Notes under the pieces: generated by a model | Databases searched by the model: none | What the model was told of the DNA's origin: nothing | What the model saw: only the letters and a program-made list of their open reading frames with translations | Made by a program: the position numbers and the translations under genes | Shown: piece after piece, positions 19,587 to 33,868 of the stretch | How the letters are laid out: every line of letters begins with the position of its first letter | How positions within the stretch are numbered: the stretch's first letter is position 1 | Assembly: GCF_028622095.1 (NCBI RefSeq) | Contig: NZ_CP115165.1 | Location: 1,981,501-2,045,500, forward strand | Origin: Deinococcus aquaticus | Lineage (GTDB): Bacteria > Deinococcota > Deinococci > Deinococcales > Deinococcaceae | DNA length: 64,000 bases | Direction: 5' to 3'

Positions 19587-20015
19587 GCCATGAGGATTAA
19601 ACCTTCAGTTGAGGCAGGCCAGATGGCCTATCCGTTCCACCTTGCCCGCCCGGTACAGTGAATGCATGCCGCACCGACCCCGCTGCGCCGCCCCCAGCTC
19701 CCCGCCGGCCCCCGGACGGCGAATGCCGGGCCGCGCCGCCTGAACGCAGCGCCCACGCCGGGCTGACCGAGTGCGCGCCGCCGGGCCACCCTCAACCCCC
19801 ACTGCGACACCTTTTTCCGGTGCTCCGCCCTTCCGCAGCGCCTCGCAGGGCTGCTGGGAACCTGCCAGGAAGCTCTGGGGGACCGGGAGGGGGACCGGCG
19901 CGCAGCCGCAGGGTTGGTGGACTGGACCGCATGACCGACCCGCAAAATTCCGTATTCTGACAGGGTTGCCCGACCCTCCTCTCATCAGGGTGCCGGTCGG
20001 GAAGGAAGGGAAATC
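19587..20015. other. 429-bp intergenic leader region before metG
   Basis: No confident gene. Seen: TACAGT (19654-19659) 6 nt before ATG 19666 of a 25-codon reading frame; a TATTCT -10 (19953-19958); a leader hairpin CCCGACC/GGTCGGG (19969-19975 with 19995-20001) that ends next to the metG ribosome site AAGGAAGGG (20002-20010). No T-box or SAM-riboswitch consensus was recognised. Confidence 0.5.
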
Positions 20016-22028
20016 ATGAGTCAAGCAGCATCCACCCCGTTTTTCATCACGGCCGCCATCGATTACGCCAACGGCGCCCCACATATCGGGCACGTGTACG
20101 AGAAGATCCTGACCGACGCCATCGCCCGCTACCAGCGCCTCGCGGGCCGCCCCGTGACGTTCGTCATGGGTACCGACGAGCACGGCGAGAAGATCAGCAA
20201 GGCCGCCGCCAAGGCCGGCGTGACCCCCCAGGAACTGGTCGACGATCTCTCCGAGCGCGCCTTCCAGGGCCTGTGGAAGAACCTGGGCATCAGCTACGAC
20301 GAGTTCGTGCGCACCACCTCCGCGCGCCACAAGCGCTTCGTGCAGGAAATCCTCCAGCGCGTGTACGACGCCGGCGACATCTACTTCGCCGAGTACGAGG
20401 GCCTGTATTCGGTGGGCGCTGAACGCTACGTCACCGAGAAGGAACTCGTCGAGAACCCCGACGGCGTCCGCCGGTTCCCTGGCGACAAGGACCCCCCCGA
20501 ACTGCGGCGCGAGGCGAACTACTTCTTTAACATGGAAAAGTACCAGCCGTGGCTGCTGGAATACCTCCAGACGCACCCCGACCTGATCCAGCCCGCCGGG
20601 TACCGCAACGAAGTTCTGGAAATGCTGAAAGAACCCATCGGGCCGCTCAGCATCAGCCGCCCCAAAAACCGCGTGCCCTGGGGCGTCGAACTGCCCTGGG
20701 ACGCCGACCACGTCACGTACGTGTGGTTCGACGCGCTGCTCAGCTACCTTACGCCGCTCGTCAGTAACGGCCAGGACGCCAGTGTCAGCGGCACCGCCTG
20801 GCACGTGATCGGCAAGGACATCCTCAAGCCGCACGCCGTGTTCTGGCCCACCATGCTGCGCGCCGCCGGGCTGCCCATGTACCGCCGGCTGGTCGTGCAC
20901 AGCCACATCCTCGCCGAGGACGGCCGCAAGATGGGCAAGAGCCTCGGGAACGCCATCGACCCCGAAGCGCTCGTCTCGGAGTACTCCATCGACGCGATCC
21001 GCTACACCCTGCTGCGCGAGGCGACCCTCAGCGCCGACAGCCCCTACGGCGAGGGTATCCTGATCTCGCGCCTGAACAGCGACCTCGCCAACGACCTGGG
21101 CAACCTGCTCTCACGTACCATCAGCATGATCCAGAAGTACCGGGGCGGCGTTGTCCCCGCCGCGCAGGACCTCGCGGACCGCGACCGGAGCATCGAGGCG
21201 GCCGCGCTGGCCCTGCCCACCCAGATCCTGGCGCTGGTCGATGACCTGAAGATCAACATGGCCATCGAGGCCGCCATGAACTTCGTGCGGGACCTCAACC
21301 GCTACATCGCCGAGAGTGCGCCGTGGAACCTCGCCAAGAGCGACGACACCCAGCGCCGCCTGGATACCGTGCTGTACACCGCCGCCGAGGGCCTGCGCGT
21401 CGCCAGCGTCGCCCTGGAAGCCGTGATTCCCACCAAGGCCCGCGAACTGCGCGCCCAGCTGGGACTGGCCGGGCAGACCTACGCCCTGGCGCCCGCCTGG
21501 GGCCTGACGCCCGCCGGAACGCGCGTGGTGGGCGGCCCGATCCTGTTCCCGAAACCCGAACCGAAAGAAGTCCCCACCCCTGCCCCGGGCGCCCCGAAAC
21601 CCGGCAAGAAAGAGAAACCCATGACCCAGACTGCCCCCGAAACGGCCACCCCCACTGCTCCGGCCAACGTTGCTGCCCCCGTAACTCCGGCCCCCGCCGA
21701 GAACCTGATCAGCATCGACGACTTCGCCCGCATCGACCTGCGCGTCGCGGAAGTGCTGGCTGCCGAGGCCGTCGCCAAGGCCGACAAGCTCCTGAAACTC
21801 ACGGTGAAACTCGGTGACGAGACCCGCACGGTCGTCAGCGGCATCCGCCAGTGGTTCGAACCCGAGGCGCTCGTGGGCCGCAAGGTCATCCTGGTCGCCA
21901 ACCTGAAACCCGCCAAGCTACGCGGTATCGAGTCGCAGGGCATGATCCTCGCCGCCGAGGACGACCAGGGCAACCTGGACCTGATCGGCACCGGCCTGGA
22001 CCTGCCCAGCGGCACCCGCGTCCGCTGA
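20016..22028 (+). CDS. metG: Methionyl-tRNA synthetase with C-terminal tRNA-binding domain
   Basis: A 670-residue class I synthetase. The signature HIGH is PHIGHVY (residues 22-28) and the KMSKS loop is [10 protein letters not shown] (about 306). The usual cysteine knuckles of the connective peptide are absent: the region reads [15 protein letters not shown] with no CxxC. After a Pro/Ala-rich linker (about 510-560) comes an EMAP/Trbp111-like OB domain ([18 protein letters not shown]...). It attaches methionine to tRNA-Met. A strong ribosome site precedes ATG 20016, and a leader hairpin abuts it. Confidence 0.95.
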   Translation: MSQAASTPFFITAAIDYANGAPHIGHVYEKILTDAIARYQRLAGRPVTFVMGTDEHGEKISKAAAKAGVTPQELVDDLSERAFQGLWKNLGISYDEFVRTTSARHKRFVQEILQRVYDAGDIYFAEYEGLYSVGAERYVTEKELVENPDGVRRFPGDKDPPELRREANYFFNMEKYQPWLLEYLQTHPDLIQPAGYRNEVLEMLKEPIGPLSISRPKNRVPWGVELPWDADHVTYVWFDALLSYLTPLVSNGQDASVSGTAWHVIGKDILKPHAVFWPTMLRAAGLPMYRRLVVHSHILAEDGRKMGKSLGNAIDPEALVSEYSIDAIRYTLLREATLSADSPYGEGILISRLNSDLANDLGNLLSRTISMIQKYRGGVVPAAQDLADRDRSIEAAALALPTQILALVDDLKINMAIEAAMNFVRDLNRYIAESAPWNLAKSDDTQRRLDTVLYTAAEGLRVASVALEAVIPTKARELRAQLGLAGQTYALAPAWGLTPAGTRVVGGPILFPKPEPKEVPTPAPGAPKPGKKEKPMTQTAPETATPTAPANVAAPVTPAPAENLISIDDFARIDLRVAEVLAAEAVAKADKLLKLTVKLGDETRTVVSGIRQWFEPEALVGRKVILVANLKPAKLRGIESQGMILAAEDDQGNLDLIGTGLDLPSGTRVR

Positions 22029-22057
22029 CCCGCAGCCCCCATCTGTAAGACTCCTCC

Positions 22058-22088
22058 AACCCCGCCCGGCCCCGTGCCCGGCGGGGTT
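22058..22088 (+). terminator. metG terminator hairpin
   Basis: AACCCCGCC pairs with GGCGGGGTT, followed by GACTGTT. Confidence 0.7.
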
Positions 22089-22147
22089 GACTGTTCCCCG
22101 GGCCAGCAGGCTGACCGGCCCGTCACTTGCGCCGGCGCGGGGCAGGC

Positions 22148-22153
22148 TAGACT
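22148..22153 (+). promoter_or_regulatory. Leaderless -10 box TAGACT
   Basis: TAGACT ends 6 nt before ATG 22160 of rapZ. Confidence 0.65.
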
Positions 22154-22159
22154 GACCGC

Positions 22160-22998
22160 ATGCCGTTTGTCGTGGTCTCTGGCCTGTCCGGAAGTGGAAA
22201 AAGCACCGTCCTGCGCACCCTGGAGGACGCCGGGTTCTTCATCACGGACAACCTGCCCCCGGAACTGTGGGGGGCCATGCACGACCTCGTGGAGGCGCGT
22301 GGCCTGGACCGCGTGGCGATCAGTACCGATGCCCGCACCCGCCACTTCCTGGACGCCCTGGAAGCCAGTTACATGCGCCTGTCCCGCCGCCGCGAGGACC
22401 TGCGCGTCCTGTTCCTCGAGGCGAACGCGGACGTGCTGCTCAAGCGCTATAACTTCACGCGCCGCGAACACCCGCTGGGTGAGAACCTGATGCTGGACTT
22501 CGCGCGGGAACGCGAACTGCTCGCCCCGCTGCGAGCCATCGCTGACACCGTCATCGACACCACCGACCTGAGCGCCAAGGACCTGGGCAACCGCGTGCTG
22601 CAACTGTTCCGGCTGGAACAGGACTTCCACCTGCGCCTGATGTCCTTCGGGTTCAAGCACGCGCCCCCCCGTGACGTGGACATGATCCTCGACGTGCGCT
22701 CGCTGCCCAACCCGTACTACGACCCCGCCCTGCGCCCCAAGACCGGCCTGGACGCCGAGGTGGCCGCCTACGCCTTCGCCGGGCAGGACTCCGAGACGTT
22801 CTACGCGGAGCTGCGTGACTTCGTACGGGTCGCTGCCGAGCGCGCCCGCGCCACGGGCCGCCACGGGTACACGGTCGGGATCGGCTGCACCGGCGGGCAG
22901 CACCGCAGCGTGGCCGTCACCGCCCGCCTCGCCGGGGACCTGAAAGACCTGAACGTGGACGTCATGGACCACCGCGACATGAAGGTCGGCGAGCACGG

Positions 22999-23002
<4 letters not shown>
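22160..23002 (+). CDS. rapZ: RapZ/YvcJ nucleotide-binding regulatory protein
   Basis: A 280-residue P-loop protein. Walker A is [10 protein letters not shown] (7-16), followed by [17 protein letters not shown], both diagnostic. The C-terminal half contains [18 protein letters not shown] and the end [18 protein letters not shown], as in RapZ. In E. coli RapZ guides RNase E to small RNAs controlling glucosamine synthesis; in Gram-positives (YvcJ) it is a GTPase/ATPase of unclear role. It overlaps the next gene by 4 nt, giving the widely conserved rapZ-yvcK pair. Confidence 0.9.
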
Positions 23003-24390
<1,388 letters not shown>

Positions 24391-24442
24391 ACCGGCCCGG
24401 CGCTGCCTACTCCGCGCCGTCACGCGGGCCGGGCCGCGCTGC

Positions 24443-24448
24443 TACGCT
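24443..24448 (+). promoter_or_regulatory. Leaderless -10 box TACGCT
   Basis: TACGCT ends 7 nt before ATG 24456 of proA. Confidence 0.65.
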
Positions 24449-24455
24449 CGGGAGC

Positions 24456-25781
<1,326 letters not shown>

Positions 25782-25791
25782 ATGGTCAAAG

Positions 25792-25835
25792 GTTGATGGT
25801 TGATAGAGGATCGACTTTCTCTATCAACCATCAAC
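25792..25835. terminator. Perfect 17-bp hairpin between proA and dxs
   Basis: GTTGATGGTTGATAGAG (25792-25808) pairs with its exact complement at 25819-25835 around a 10-nt loop. It is AT-rich for this genome and lies between convergent genes, so it probably stops transcription from both sides. Confidence 0.65.
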
Positions 25836-25845
25836 TTTCAACGAT

Positions 25846-27743
<1,898 letters not shown>

Positions 27744-27744
<1 letters not shown>

Positions 27745-28532
27745 TACTGACCTCCTGGGCGGGTGGCGAAATTCCGGGCGGTCAGCAACAGCCCCTCGGG
27801 CGTGCGGACCTCACCCACGAACGGCGCGAACCACAACTGCTGCGTGGCGGGAAACAGGCCGCCCACCGTGTCACTGATCTGTCGGGTCACGACCCACACG
27901 TCGAACTTCCCGCCCGGCGTCTGCACGGCCCGGCGTTCCTGCACCACGTAACTGTAGGTCAGTACGCCCTTTTTCTGCACCGCGCTGTCATCGCCGCTGA
28001 TGGTGATCTCACTCTGGCCCTGCCAGGTCAGACCGGGCCGCCACGCGCCCTCGGCCGGGGATTCCTGCCAGGGCGGGTCCAGCCGGATGTTCACACCGGG
28101 CTTACGCAGACCCAGCAGTTGCACGCCGCCCGCGCTGACCGTGCGGAACCACGTCTGATCCGCGCCGCGCCCCGTCAACTGAAACGACAGGACCTTCTGA
28201 CCGGCGAACACGGTGGGCCCCAGCGAGCGCAGCACGTACGGCGCAGTGCCCGCCGCCTCGCCCTCCAGCAGGTAAGACCACGCCAGACCGCTTTCCAGCG
28301 GGTAGAACGACACGCCAGTCACGGGCGTACTGGCCTGCACCGTGCCCGCCTGCGTGGCGGCCGGAGCACAGGCTCCCAGCATGACCGGCAGCAGCAGCCC
28401 CGGCAGAAGGGCCGGCAACCACGCGCCCGGTCTAGAGGACCGCCGCGGGGCAGGGTTCGGTTGGGAACGGGGGAGGCCACGCATGGCCTTCAGGGTAAAC
28501 CGCTTCATCCGGCCTATTCTGTCAGGAAACAT
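27744..28532 (-). CDS. Predicted lipoprotein of unknown function, upstream of dxs
   Basis: A 262-residue exported protein. After a long basic N-region the hydrophobic stretch [13 protein letters not shown] ends in a lipobox, so a lipid-anchored protein is expected. The mature part is rich in beta-type sequence ([40 protein letters not shown]) with no motif I recognise. ATG 28532 is chosen because AAGGAGAT lies 3 nt before it; a later ATG (28508) would give a shorter N-region. Coupling to dxs is by gene arrangement only; no functional link is evident. Confidence 0.65.
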
Positions 28533-28642
28533 GACATCTCCTTCATGGGGCGGTTGGTCCCCAGCCCGCGCCCGGCGTTCCCGGCGGGGGGACAGGGGTG
28601 TGGAGCGGCTTGCAGTGACCCCCCGCTGGCCCCAGAGCAATC

Positions 28643-28677
28643 AGGGGCAGGCCAGGGCCGCAGCCCCGCCTGCCCCT
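28643..28677 (-). terminator. Hairpin after pspA
   Basis: AGGGGCAGGC pairs with GCCTGCCCCT (10 bp) just downstream of the pspA stop. Confidence 0.55.
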
Positions 28678-28689
28678 GCGCGCCAGTGC

Positions 28690-29361
28690 TCAGCTCTTGT
28701 TGTCTGACACCTTGGCTTTCAGGGCGGCCATGGCATCATCCAGCGCCTGGGTGCGGCCCAGGTCCTTGAGTTGCGCGTCGAAGTCGTTCTCCTTGCGCAG
28801 CTCACCCATGGCGCGGTTGCGGTCTTCCATGCCCGACACCTTCGCTTCCATCTCCTCGAAGGCGTCCATCGCGCCGCCCGCCTTGTCGAAGCCCGACACG
28901 CGGTCCAGGGTCGCGCCGGCCTGCGCGGTCTTCTGACGGGCGGCCAGCAGGCTCTTCTTGCTTTCCAGTTCGTCGATCTTGGCTTCCAGCGCGCGCAACT
29001 GCGTTTTCAGCTGCTCGACCGTGCTGCTCTGGAGAGAGAGTTGCTCCTCGAAGCCCGCCGCGAGGTCCTTGGCGTTCTGCGCGCGCCTCAGCGCCTCGCG
29101 GGCCAGGTCCTCGCTGCCGCCGCGCAGGGCTTCCTCGGCCTTCTTCTCGTACTCGGCGGCCATGCGGCGGTTGCTGCCGGCCTCGCGGTCCAGTTTGGCG
29201 TTCTGGCTCATGGCGTCGGCCACTTCGCTGCGGGCCTCGGCGTACGCGGCGCGCATGTCACGCAGGGCCTGTTCGATGATCAGGCCGGGGTCCTCGGCGC
29301 GGCTGATCAGGTCGTTCACGTTGGCGCGCAGCAGTCGGGACAGTCGGTCAAGGATGCTCAT
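28690..29361 (-). CDS. pspA: PspA/IM30 family membrane-stress protein
   Basis: A 223-residue almost wholly helical coiled-coil protein beginning MSILDRLSRLLRANVNDLIS, with EDPGLIIEQALRDMRAAYAEA as in PspA/Vipp1. The family assembles into ESCRT-III-like rods and rings on the inner face of the cytoplasmic membrane and protects it under stress. No pspF, pspB or pspC is adjacent. AGGAGG stands 7 nt before ATG 29361. The promoter is not obvious; TAATGA near 29440 is a possible -10. Confidence 0.9.
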   Translation of the reverse strand: MSILDRLSRLLRANVNDLISRAEDPGLIIEQALRDMRAAYAEARSEVADAMSQNAKLDREAGSNRRMAAEYEKKAEEALRGGSEDLAREALRRAQNAKDLAAGFEEQLSLQSSTVEQLKTQLRALEAKIDELESKKSLLAARQKTAQAGATLDRVSGFDKAGGAMDAFEEMEAKVSGMEDRNRAMGELRKENDFDAQLKDLGRTQALDDAMAALKAKVSDNKS

Positions 29362-29547
29362 GGTGGTTCCTCCTGGGAGTTCGGCCCGGCGCCCGCCGCA
29401 GGGCGGTCCGGGTCGCGGGCCGGTTGGTGTGGGCTCGCCGCCTATCATTACGCTTTTACGCCTCCGGCGGTTGCGGACGACCCCCTCACGCCGCTGGACA
29501 TGAAGGGGTCGTAAACGGTGCCGGTTTGCCCGCACGCGCTTTTTAGG

Positions 29548-30393
29548 TCAGAACACGATGGGCCGCAGGCCCACGCTGTCGGCCCCGCAGGCGACCGTCA
29601 GGTTGTTGCCTTCCGGCGTCACGGTGCACCCCAGGGCGCGCAGCCCGGCCAGCGGGAAGATCAGGTTCCTGCCGTCCGTGGCGGGCGCGACCGGCAGTTC
29701 CACCGTGCCGGCGGCGGCCTGCGCGGACTTCTGCCCGACCGTGACGGTCAGCAGGCCGTCGTCCTCGGTGCTCAGGCGGTACTTCCCGCCGCCCAGCGAC
29801 GTGACCTTCACCACGCCTACCAAGTCGCTGCCCAGCACGTACGGCTGGCCCTTCGTGACGCCGGCCGGCACCGTGACCTTCGCGGCGCTCGCGGCGGCGA
29901 CTTTCAGGCTGTCCACGACGACCAGCGTTTCCTTGTCACTGAGGGGGCTGAGCAGCACGAAGGCGTTCGCGGCGCTCCCGGCGGCCGGGGCGGCCGTCAG
30001 CAGGCTGGATTTCCCGGTGGTTTTCCACTCGCCGGCCCGCGCCGCCAGTTTGCCTTTCAGCAGGGGGCGCAGCGTGGCCGCGCCGGACTGCGAGTACAGG
30101 CACACGGCGTTCACGCTGAGCTTCAGCGCTGCCGGGCAGGACACGATGCGGCCGCCCACGACCGTGCTGACCTCGACCGCCAGGGCGCTGACCGGGCGGC
30201 TGGTGGCCGACGACGACGCCCCCTTGACCGGAGCGGCCGGAGTGGTGGCCGGGGCCGCCGCCGGAGCGGTCTGAGCCAGGGCCGGAGCGGACAGCAGCGC
30301 GCCCAGCAGCAGGGCGGCGCGCGGGGACACACGAAGCGGGGACAGCTTGGAAGGCAGCCCCGAACGCAGGGCAGAAGGCAGGGTTGAACGCAT
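29548..30393 (-). CDS. Secreted protein of unknown function
   Basis: A 281-residue protein with a signal peptide (AALLLGALLSAPALAQTA, cut after ALA) and an Ala/Pro-rich linker. The mature part has four cysteines (VSCPAAL, AVCLYS, LGCTVT, VACGAD). The C-terminal block RNLIFPLAGLRALGCTV loosely resembles the copper-amine-oxidase N-like stalk domain of other secreted bacterial proteins, a weak resemblance. I do not recognise the family. A TAGCAT -10 lies 6 nt before ATG 30393. It is the first gene before pspA on this strand, separated by about 185 bp. Confidence 0.6.
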   Translation of the reverse strand: MRSTLPSALRSGLPSKLSPLRVSPRAALLLGALLSAPALAQTAPAAAPATTPAAPVKGASSSATSRPVSALAVEVSTVVGGRIVSCPAALKLSVNAVCLYSQSGAATLRPLLKGKLAARAGEWKTTGKSSLLTAAPAAGSAANAFVLLSPLSDKETLVVVDSLKVAAASAAKVTVPAGVTKGQPYVLGSDLVGVVKVTSLGGGKYRLSTEDDGLLTVTVGQKSAQAAAGTVELPVAPATDGRNLIFPLAGLRALGCTVTPEGNNLTVACGADSVGLRPIVF

Positions 30394-30399
30394 GACCGC

Positions 30400-30405
30400 A
30401 TGCTA
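30400..30405 (-). promoter_or_regulatory. Leaderless -10 box TAGCAT
   Basis: TAGCAT ends 6 nt before ATG 30393 (minus strand). Confidence 0.6.
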
Positions 30406-30535
30406 GGGCCACAGCATGAGCAGCGACTATGAACCCCAGAGAAGCCCGCGACCCCCGGTGAACCCCGCACATTCCCATGCACGCGGCGGCCGCGTGACCC
30501 GCACGCGGCCCTGGTGACCCCTGCCAGCGCGGTGC

Positions 30536-30541
30536 TAGCCT
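30536..30541 (+). promoter_or_regulatory. Leaderless -10 box TAGCCT
   Basis: TAGCCT ends 6 nt before GTG 30548 of mnmE. Confidence 0.6.
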
Positions 30542-30547
30542 GCGCGG

Positions 30548-31873
30548 GTGACGCGTTCCGGACTGTCCGACACCATCGCCGCCATTGCCACCGCGCCCGG
30601 CAGCGCCGGCGTGGGCATCGTGCGCATCAGCGGCCCGGACGCCCTGCGCGTCGCGGACGGTCTGTTCCGGGGACGGCGCGCCCCGTCCCGCACACCCGGC
30701 GGCCGCTTCCTGTTCGGGCACCTGACCGGCGACAACGGCGAGATTCTCGACGAGGGCCTGTGCCTGATCTTCAAGGGCCCGCGCAGTTACACCGGCGAGG
30801 ACGTCGCGGAACTCCAGACGCACGGCAGCCCCGCCGTACTGGCCCGCGTGCTGGCCCGCACACTGGAACTCGGCGCGCGCCCCGCCCGCCCCGGCGAGTT
30901 CACGTTGCGCGCCTACCTGAGCGGCCGCCTGGACCTCGCGCAGGCTGAGGCCGTCCTGAACCTGATCGAGGCGCAGACTGACGCCGCCCGCCGCCAGGCC
31001 ACCCTGGGCCTGACCGGCGCGCTCGGCGAGCGGGTCGAGCGGGTCGCCGAGAACGTCACCCGCACCCTGGCTGCCCTGCAGGCCATGCTCGACTACCCCG
31101 AGGAAGGTGTGCCCGACGAGGACCGCGCCCAGCCGCTGGCGGCTGCCGACCACGACCTGACCGAACTGCTGCGCACCGCCCGCGCCGGACAGGTCGCCAC
31201 GCGCGGCGCCCGCCTCGCCCTGATCGGCCGCCCCAACGCCGGCAAGAGCAGCCTCCTGAACGCCCTGGTCGGCTTCGAGCGCAGCATCGTCACGCCCGTC
31301 GCCGGCACCACCCGCGACTACCTTGAGGAAGGCCTGGAACTGGCGGGCGTACCCGTCACGCTGGTCGATACCGCTGGCATCCGCGACACTGCTGACGCCA
31401 TCGAGGCGGCCGGTGTCCGGCAAGCCCTGAACCTCGCCGGGGCTGCCGACCTGATTCTCGCCCTCGAAGACGGCAGCGCCCCCCGCGAACCCCTGCCCAC
31501 CACCCTGGACCTCGGCAACGGCCCCCGCGTCATCCGCGTGCGCACCAAGGCCGACCTGAACCCCGCCTGGACCGACCCCGGCGCCCTGAACGTCAGCGCC
31601 GTCGAGGGCGCCGGCCTGAGCGACCTGCGCGAAGCCATCCGGGACGCCCTGCTCGGCGACGCCGCACGCGGCGAGGCGTGGCTGACCACCGAACGGCAGG
31701 CCGACGCCGCCCGCCGTGCCCTGAACCACATCCGCGCCGCCGCACACGCACCAGACGACCTCGCCAGCTACGAACTGGAAGAAGCTCTGCGCGCCCTGGC
31801 CGAACTGACCGGCCGCGACGTGCAGGAAGACATCGTGGACGCCGTGTTCCGCAACTTCTGCGTCGGCAAGTAG
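30548..31873 (+). CDS. mnmE: tRNA uridine-5-carboxymethylaminomethyl modification GTPase MnmE
   Basis: A 441-residue GTPase. The N-terminal tetrahydrofolate-binding domain starts [20 protein letters not shown]; the G domain has [12 protein letters not shown] (G1), GTTRDYLEE (G2) and [10 protein letters not shown] (G3); the protein ends with the conserved FCVGK, whose cysteine is typical. With MnmG it installs cmnm5 at tRNA U34, the substrate for the MnmC/MnmD pair encoded at 5308-7031. mnmG is not in the window. Start GTG 30548 follows the leaderless -10. Confidence 0.95.
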   Translation: MTRSGLSDTIAAIATAPGSAGVGIVRISGPDALRVADGLFRGRRAPSRTPGGRFLFGHLTGDNGEILDEGLCLIFKGPRSYTGEDVAELQTHGSPAVLARVLARTLELGARPARPGEFTLRAYLSGRLDLAQAEAVLNLIEAQTDAARRQATLGLTGALGERVERVAENVTRTLAALQAMLDYPEEGVPDEDRAQPLAAADHDLTELLRTARAGQVATRGARLALIGRPNAGKSSLLNALVGFERSIVTPVAGTTRDYLEEGLELAGVPVTLVDTAGIRDTADAIEAAGVRQALNLAGAADLILALEDGSAPREPLPTTLDLGNGPRVIRVRTKADLNPAWTDPGALNVSAVEGAGLSDLREAIRDALLGDAARGEAWLTTERQADAARRALNHIRAAAHAPDDLASYELEEALRALAELTGRDVQEDIVDAVFRNFCVGK

Positions 31874-31879
31874 ATGGAA

Positions 31880-31928
31880 AGCTGAAGGTGGGGCGTTCCA
31901 GTTCAGTTGGAACGCCCCACCTTCAGCT
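31880..31928. terminator. Perfect 21-bp hairpin between mnmE and ychF
   Basis: 31880-31900 is the exact reverse complement of 31908-31928, with a 7-nt loop, between convergent genes; a very stable bidirectional terminator candidate. Confidence 0.75.
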
Positions 31929-31931
31929 GTT

Positions 31932-31995
31932 ACCCGCTCCTACTCGCGTCCGCTCGGATTGAACGGCTTTGCAAGCCATCCAATCGGAGTTTGTC
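31932..31995. repeat. Dispersed hairpin repeat, copy E (right half only)
   Basis: It contains CGCGTCCGCTCGGATTGAAC, the second hairpin and the end CGGAGTTTGTC. On the minus strand AACTCCG begins 4 nt after the TGA of ychF. Confidence 0.75.
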
Positions 31996-33093
31996 TCACA
32001 TGTTGTGCAGGACGTTCATGATGTCGCCGTCTTTCATGACGTAGTCCTTGCCTTCGGTGCGGACCCAGCCTTTGCTCTTGGCGGCGGCCCAGCCTCCGGC
32101 CTCGACCATCTTTTCCCACTCGATAACTTCAGCGCGGATAAAGCCACGCTGCAGGTCACTGTGGATCTCGCCGGCCGCTTCGGGGGCGGTCTCGCCGCGT
32201 CGGATGGTCCAGGCGCGGACCTCCTTCTCGCCGCTGGTGATGAAGGTCATCAGGCCCAGCGTCTCGTACCCGACCTTCACGAGTTGATCCAGGCCGCTTT
32301 CCTGCACGCCCAGTTCGTCGAGGAACATGCGGGCGTCCTCTTCGGGCATCTCGGAGAGTTCACCCTCGATCTGCGCGCTGATCTTCACGACCTGCGCGCC
32401 CTCGGCGGCGGCGTACTGGCGGACCTTCAGGACGTGCTCGTTGTCCTGGGTCAGGTCGTCCTCGCCGACGTTTGCCACGTAGATGACGGGTTTGGTGGTG
32501 ATCAGCCCGAATTCCTTGGGGATGGGCGCGTCGTACGTGCCGGCGCGGGCGGGTTTGCCCTCGCCCAGCACGGCCAGGATCTGCTCGGCCAGCGCCGCCT
32601 GCTCCTTGGCGTCCTTGTCGTTGCTCTTGGCTTTCTTCTGGAGGTTCTGGAGGCGTTTTTCCAGGCCGCCGAGATCCGCGAGGATCAGCTCGGTGTTGAT
32701 GGTCTCGATGTCGTCGATGGGGTCCACGCGGCCCGCCACGTGAATGACGTTCCCGTCCTCGAAGCAGCGGACGACGTGTGCGATGGCGTCCGCCTCGCGG
32801 ATGTTCGCCAGGAACTGGTTGCCCAGGCCTTCGCCCTGACTGGCGCCCTTGACCAGACCGGCGATATCCACGAATTCCACGAAGGTCGGGACGATGGGCG
32901 GCACGCGCTCACCCTTGGTGAACACGCGGCTCAGCGCGGCGAGGCGTTCGTCGGGCACCGTGACCCGGCCGACGTTCGGTTCGATGGTCGCGAACGGGTA
33001 GTTCGCGGCGAGCGCCCCGGCGCGCGTGATGGCGTTAAACAGCGTGCTTTTCCCGACGTTCGGCAGACCCACAATTCCAATAGCAAGACCCAT
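31996..33093 (-). CDS. ychF: Redox-regulated ATPase YchF (OLA1 family)
   Basis: A 365-residue Obg-related NTPase. [20 protein letters not shown] holds G1; [19 protein letters not shown] holds G3; a helical insertion (about 130-190) and a C-terminal TGS domain follow. The G4 motif is YVANVGED, the non-NKxD form that makes YchF prefer ATP. It binds ribosomes and modulates stress responses. ATG 33093 is preceded by AAGGAG at 8 nt; an upstream in-frame start would lack this. A repeat begins 4 nt after its stop. Confidence 0.95.
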   Translation of the reverse strand: MGLAIGIVGLPNVGKSTLFNAITRAGALAANYPFATIEPNVGRVTVPDERLAALSRVFTKGERVPPIVPTFVEFVDIAGLVKGASQGEGLGNQFLANIREADAIAHVVRCFEDGNVIHVAGRVDPIDDIETINTELILADLGGLEKRLQNLQKKAKSNDKDAKEQAALAEQILAVLGEGKPARAGTYDAPIPKEFGLITTKPVIYVANVGEDDLTQDNEHVLKVRQYAAAEGAQVVKISAQIEGELSEMPEEDARMFLDELGVQESGLDQLVKVGYETLGLMTFITSGEKEVRAWTIRRGETAPEAAGEIHSDLQRGFIRAEVIEWEKMVEAGGWAAAKSKGWVRTEGKDYVMKDGDIMNVLHNM

Positions 33094-33192
33094 GATTTCG
33101 ACTCCTTCACCCGCCGGTCGTGCGCGGGGCAACCCTGAGAGTTTACCGCAGTTCCCCGCACGGGCACCGGCGACCGGCGTGGCGTGCGCGGG

Positions 33193-33675
33193 TCAGGGGC
33201 GCGTGGCGATCAGGTCTTCGCGGTCGCAGGCGCGGCCGTTGCTGTTGCTGTCACGCGCGGCGTTGTATGCGCCCTCGGTGCGGCGCAGGTCCTTGAGGCC
33301 CAGCGGTACCAGTGCGGCGCAGTCGCCGCGCAGGTCCACCGAGGAGCGCATGACCCAGCCGGTGCGGGTATCACCGGGCACGCCGACCTCGCACCAGCGT
33401 TCGAAGCAGCGGTGCACCGTGACGGGCGTGTGCGCCGGCAGGATACGCAGCGTGGCCGAGCGCGGGTCGGGCTTGAGGAACTGCGACACGCTGACCGTGA
33501 CCCAGCCGGCCACCGGCGCGGGTTTCGCCGCCAGGTTCAGGGTGGCCGGTAACGCGGCGGGCGCCGTGGGAGGCGTCGTGCCCAGGGCGCGGACCGTCAG
33601 GTGACCGGCGGTGACCGCCAGCAGGGCCGCCAGCAGGGTGCGGCGGCCGGTGCCACGGCCCGGCGGAAAGTTCAT
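33193..33675 (-). CDS. Secreted SH3b plus excalibur-domain protein
   Basis: A 160-residue exported protein. The N-terminal signal segment is LLAALLAVTAGHLTVRALG. Residues about 57-115 read as a bacterial SH3 domain (VTVSVSQFLKPDP...RCFERWCEVG...TGWVMRS). The C-terminus (DCAALVPLGL...DSNSNGRACDRED) is an excalibur-type calcium-binding motif, common in extracellular proteins. Likely a cell-wall-associated binding protein with no enzyme domain. ATG 33675 is chosen from a TACAGT -10 box 8 nt upstream. Confidence 0.65.
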   Translation of the reverse strand: MNFPPGRGTGRRTLLAALLAVTAGHLTVRALGTTPPTAPAALPATLNLAAKPAPVAGWVTVSVSQFLKPDPRSATLRILPAHTPVTVHRCFERWCEVGVPGDTRTGWVMRSSVDLRGDCAALVPLGLKDLRRTEGAYNAARDSNSNGRACDREDLIATRP

Positions 33676-33683
33676 GCTCTCAG

Positions 33684-33689
33684 ACTGTA
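33684..33689 (-). promoter_or_regulatory. Leaderless -10 box TACAGT
   Basis: TACAGT ends 8 nt before ATG 33675 (minus strand). Confidence 0.55.
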
Positions 33690-33810
33690 ATGCACGGGCG
33701 GGCGGGCCGGCCAGTCCTGCGCGGCCCCGGCACCCCCGATCGGGGAGGGCCGCACAGCGGCGGGCAACCACTCCCGACGTCCATTCTGCTCCTCCTCTGC
33801 GGGGCAGCTC

Positions 33811-33868
33811 TACGAGTCGCGTCCGCTCGGACCCGGCGGCTTTGTAAACCATTCAATCCGAGTCCGTA
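33811..33868. repeat. Dispersed hairpin repeat, copy F (right half, decayed)
   Basis: It shares GTCGCGTCCGCTCGGA and the end CCGAGTCCGTA with the family; one hairpin arm has diverged. On the minus strand GACTCGG begins 4 nt after the TGA of the histidine kinase. Confidence 0.7.

Noticed and set aside
19878..19902. G-quadruplex in the metG upstream region
   Set aside because: Only three runs of three or more guanines are close together; the fourth is a pair, so a stable quadruplex is doubtful.
19658..19960. A 100-codon Pro/Arg-rich frame before metG
   Set aside because: Its codon choice does not keep the high third-position GC of neighbouring genes towards its end, and its GTG start overlaps a -10-like box.
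19953..20015. T-box or SAM riboswitch in the metG leader
   Set aside because: No T-box sequence, specifier loop or SAM core was recognised; only a short simple hairpin is present.
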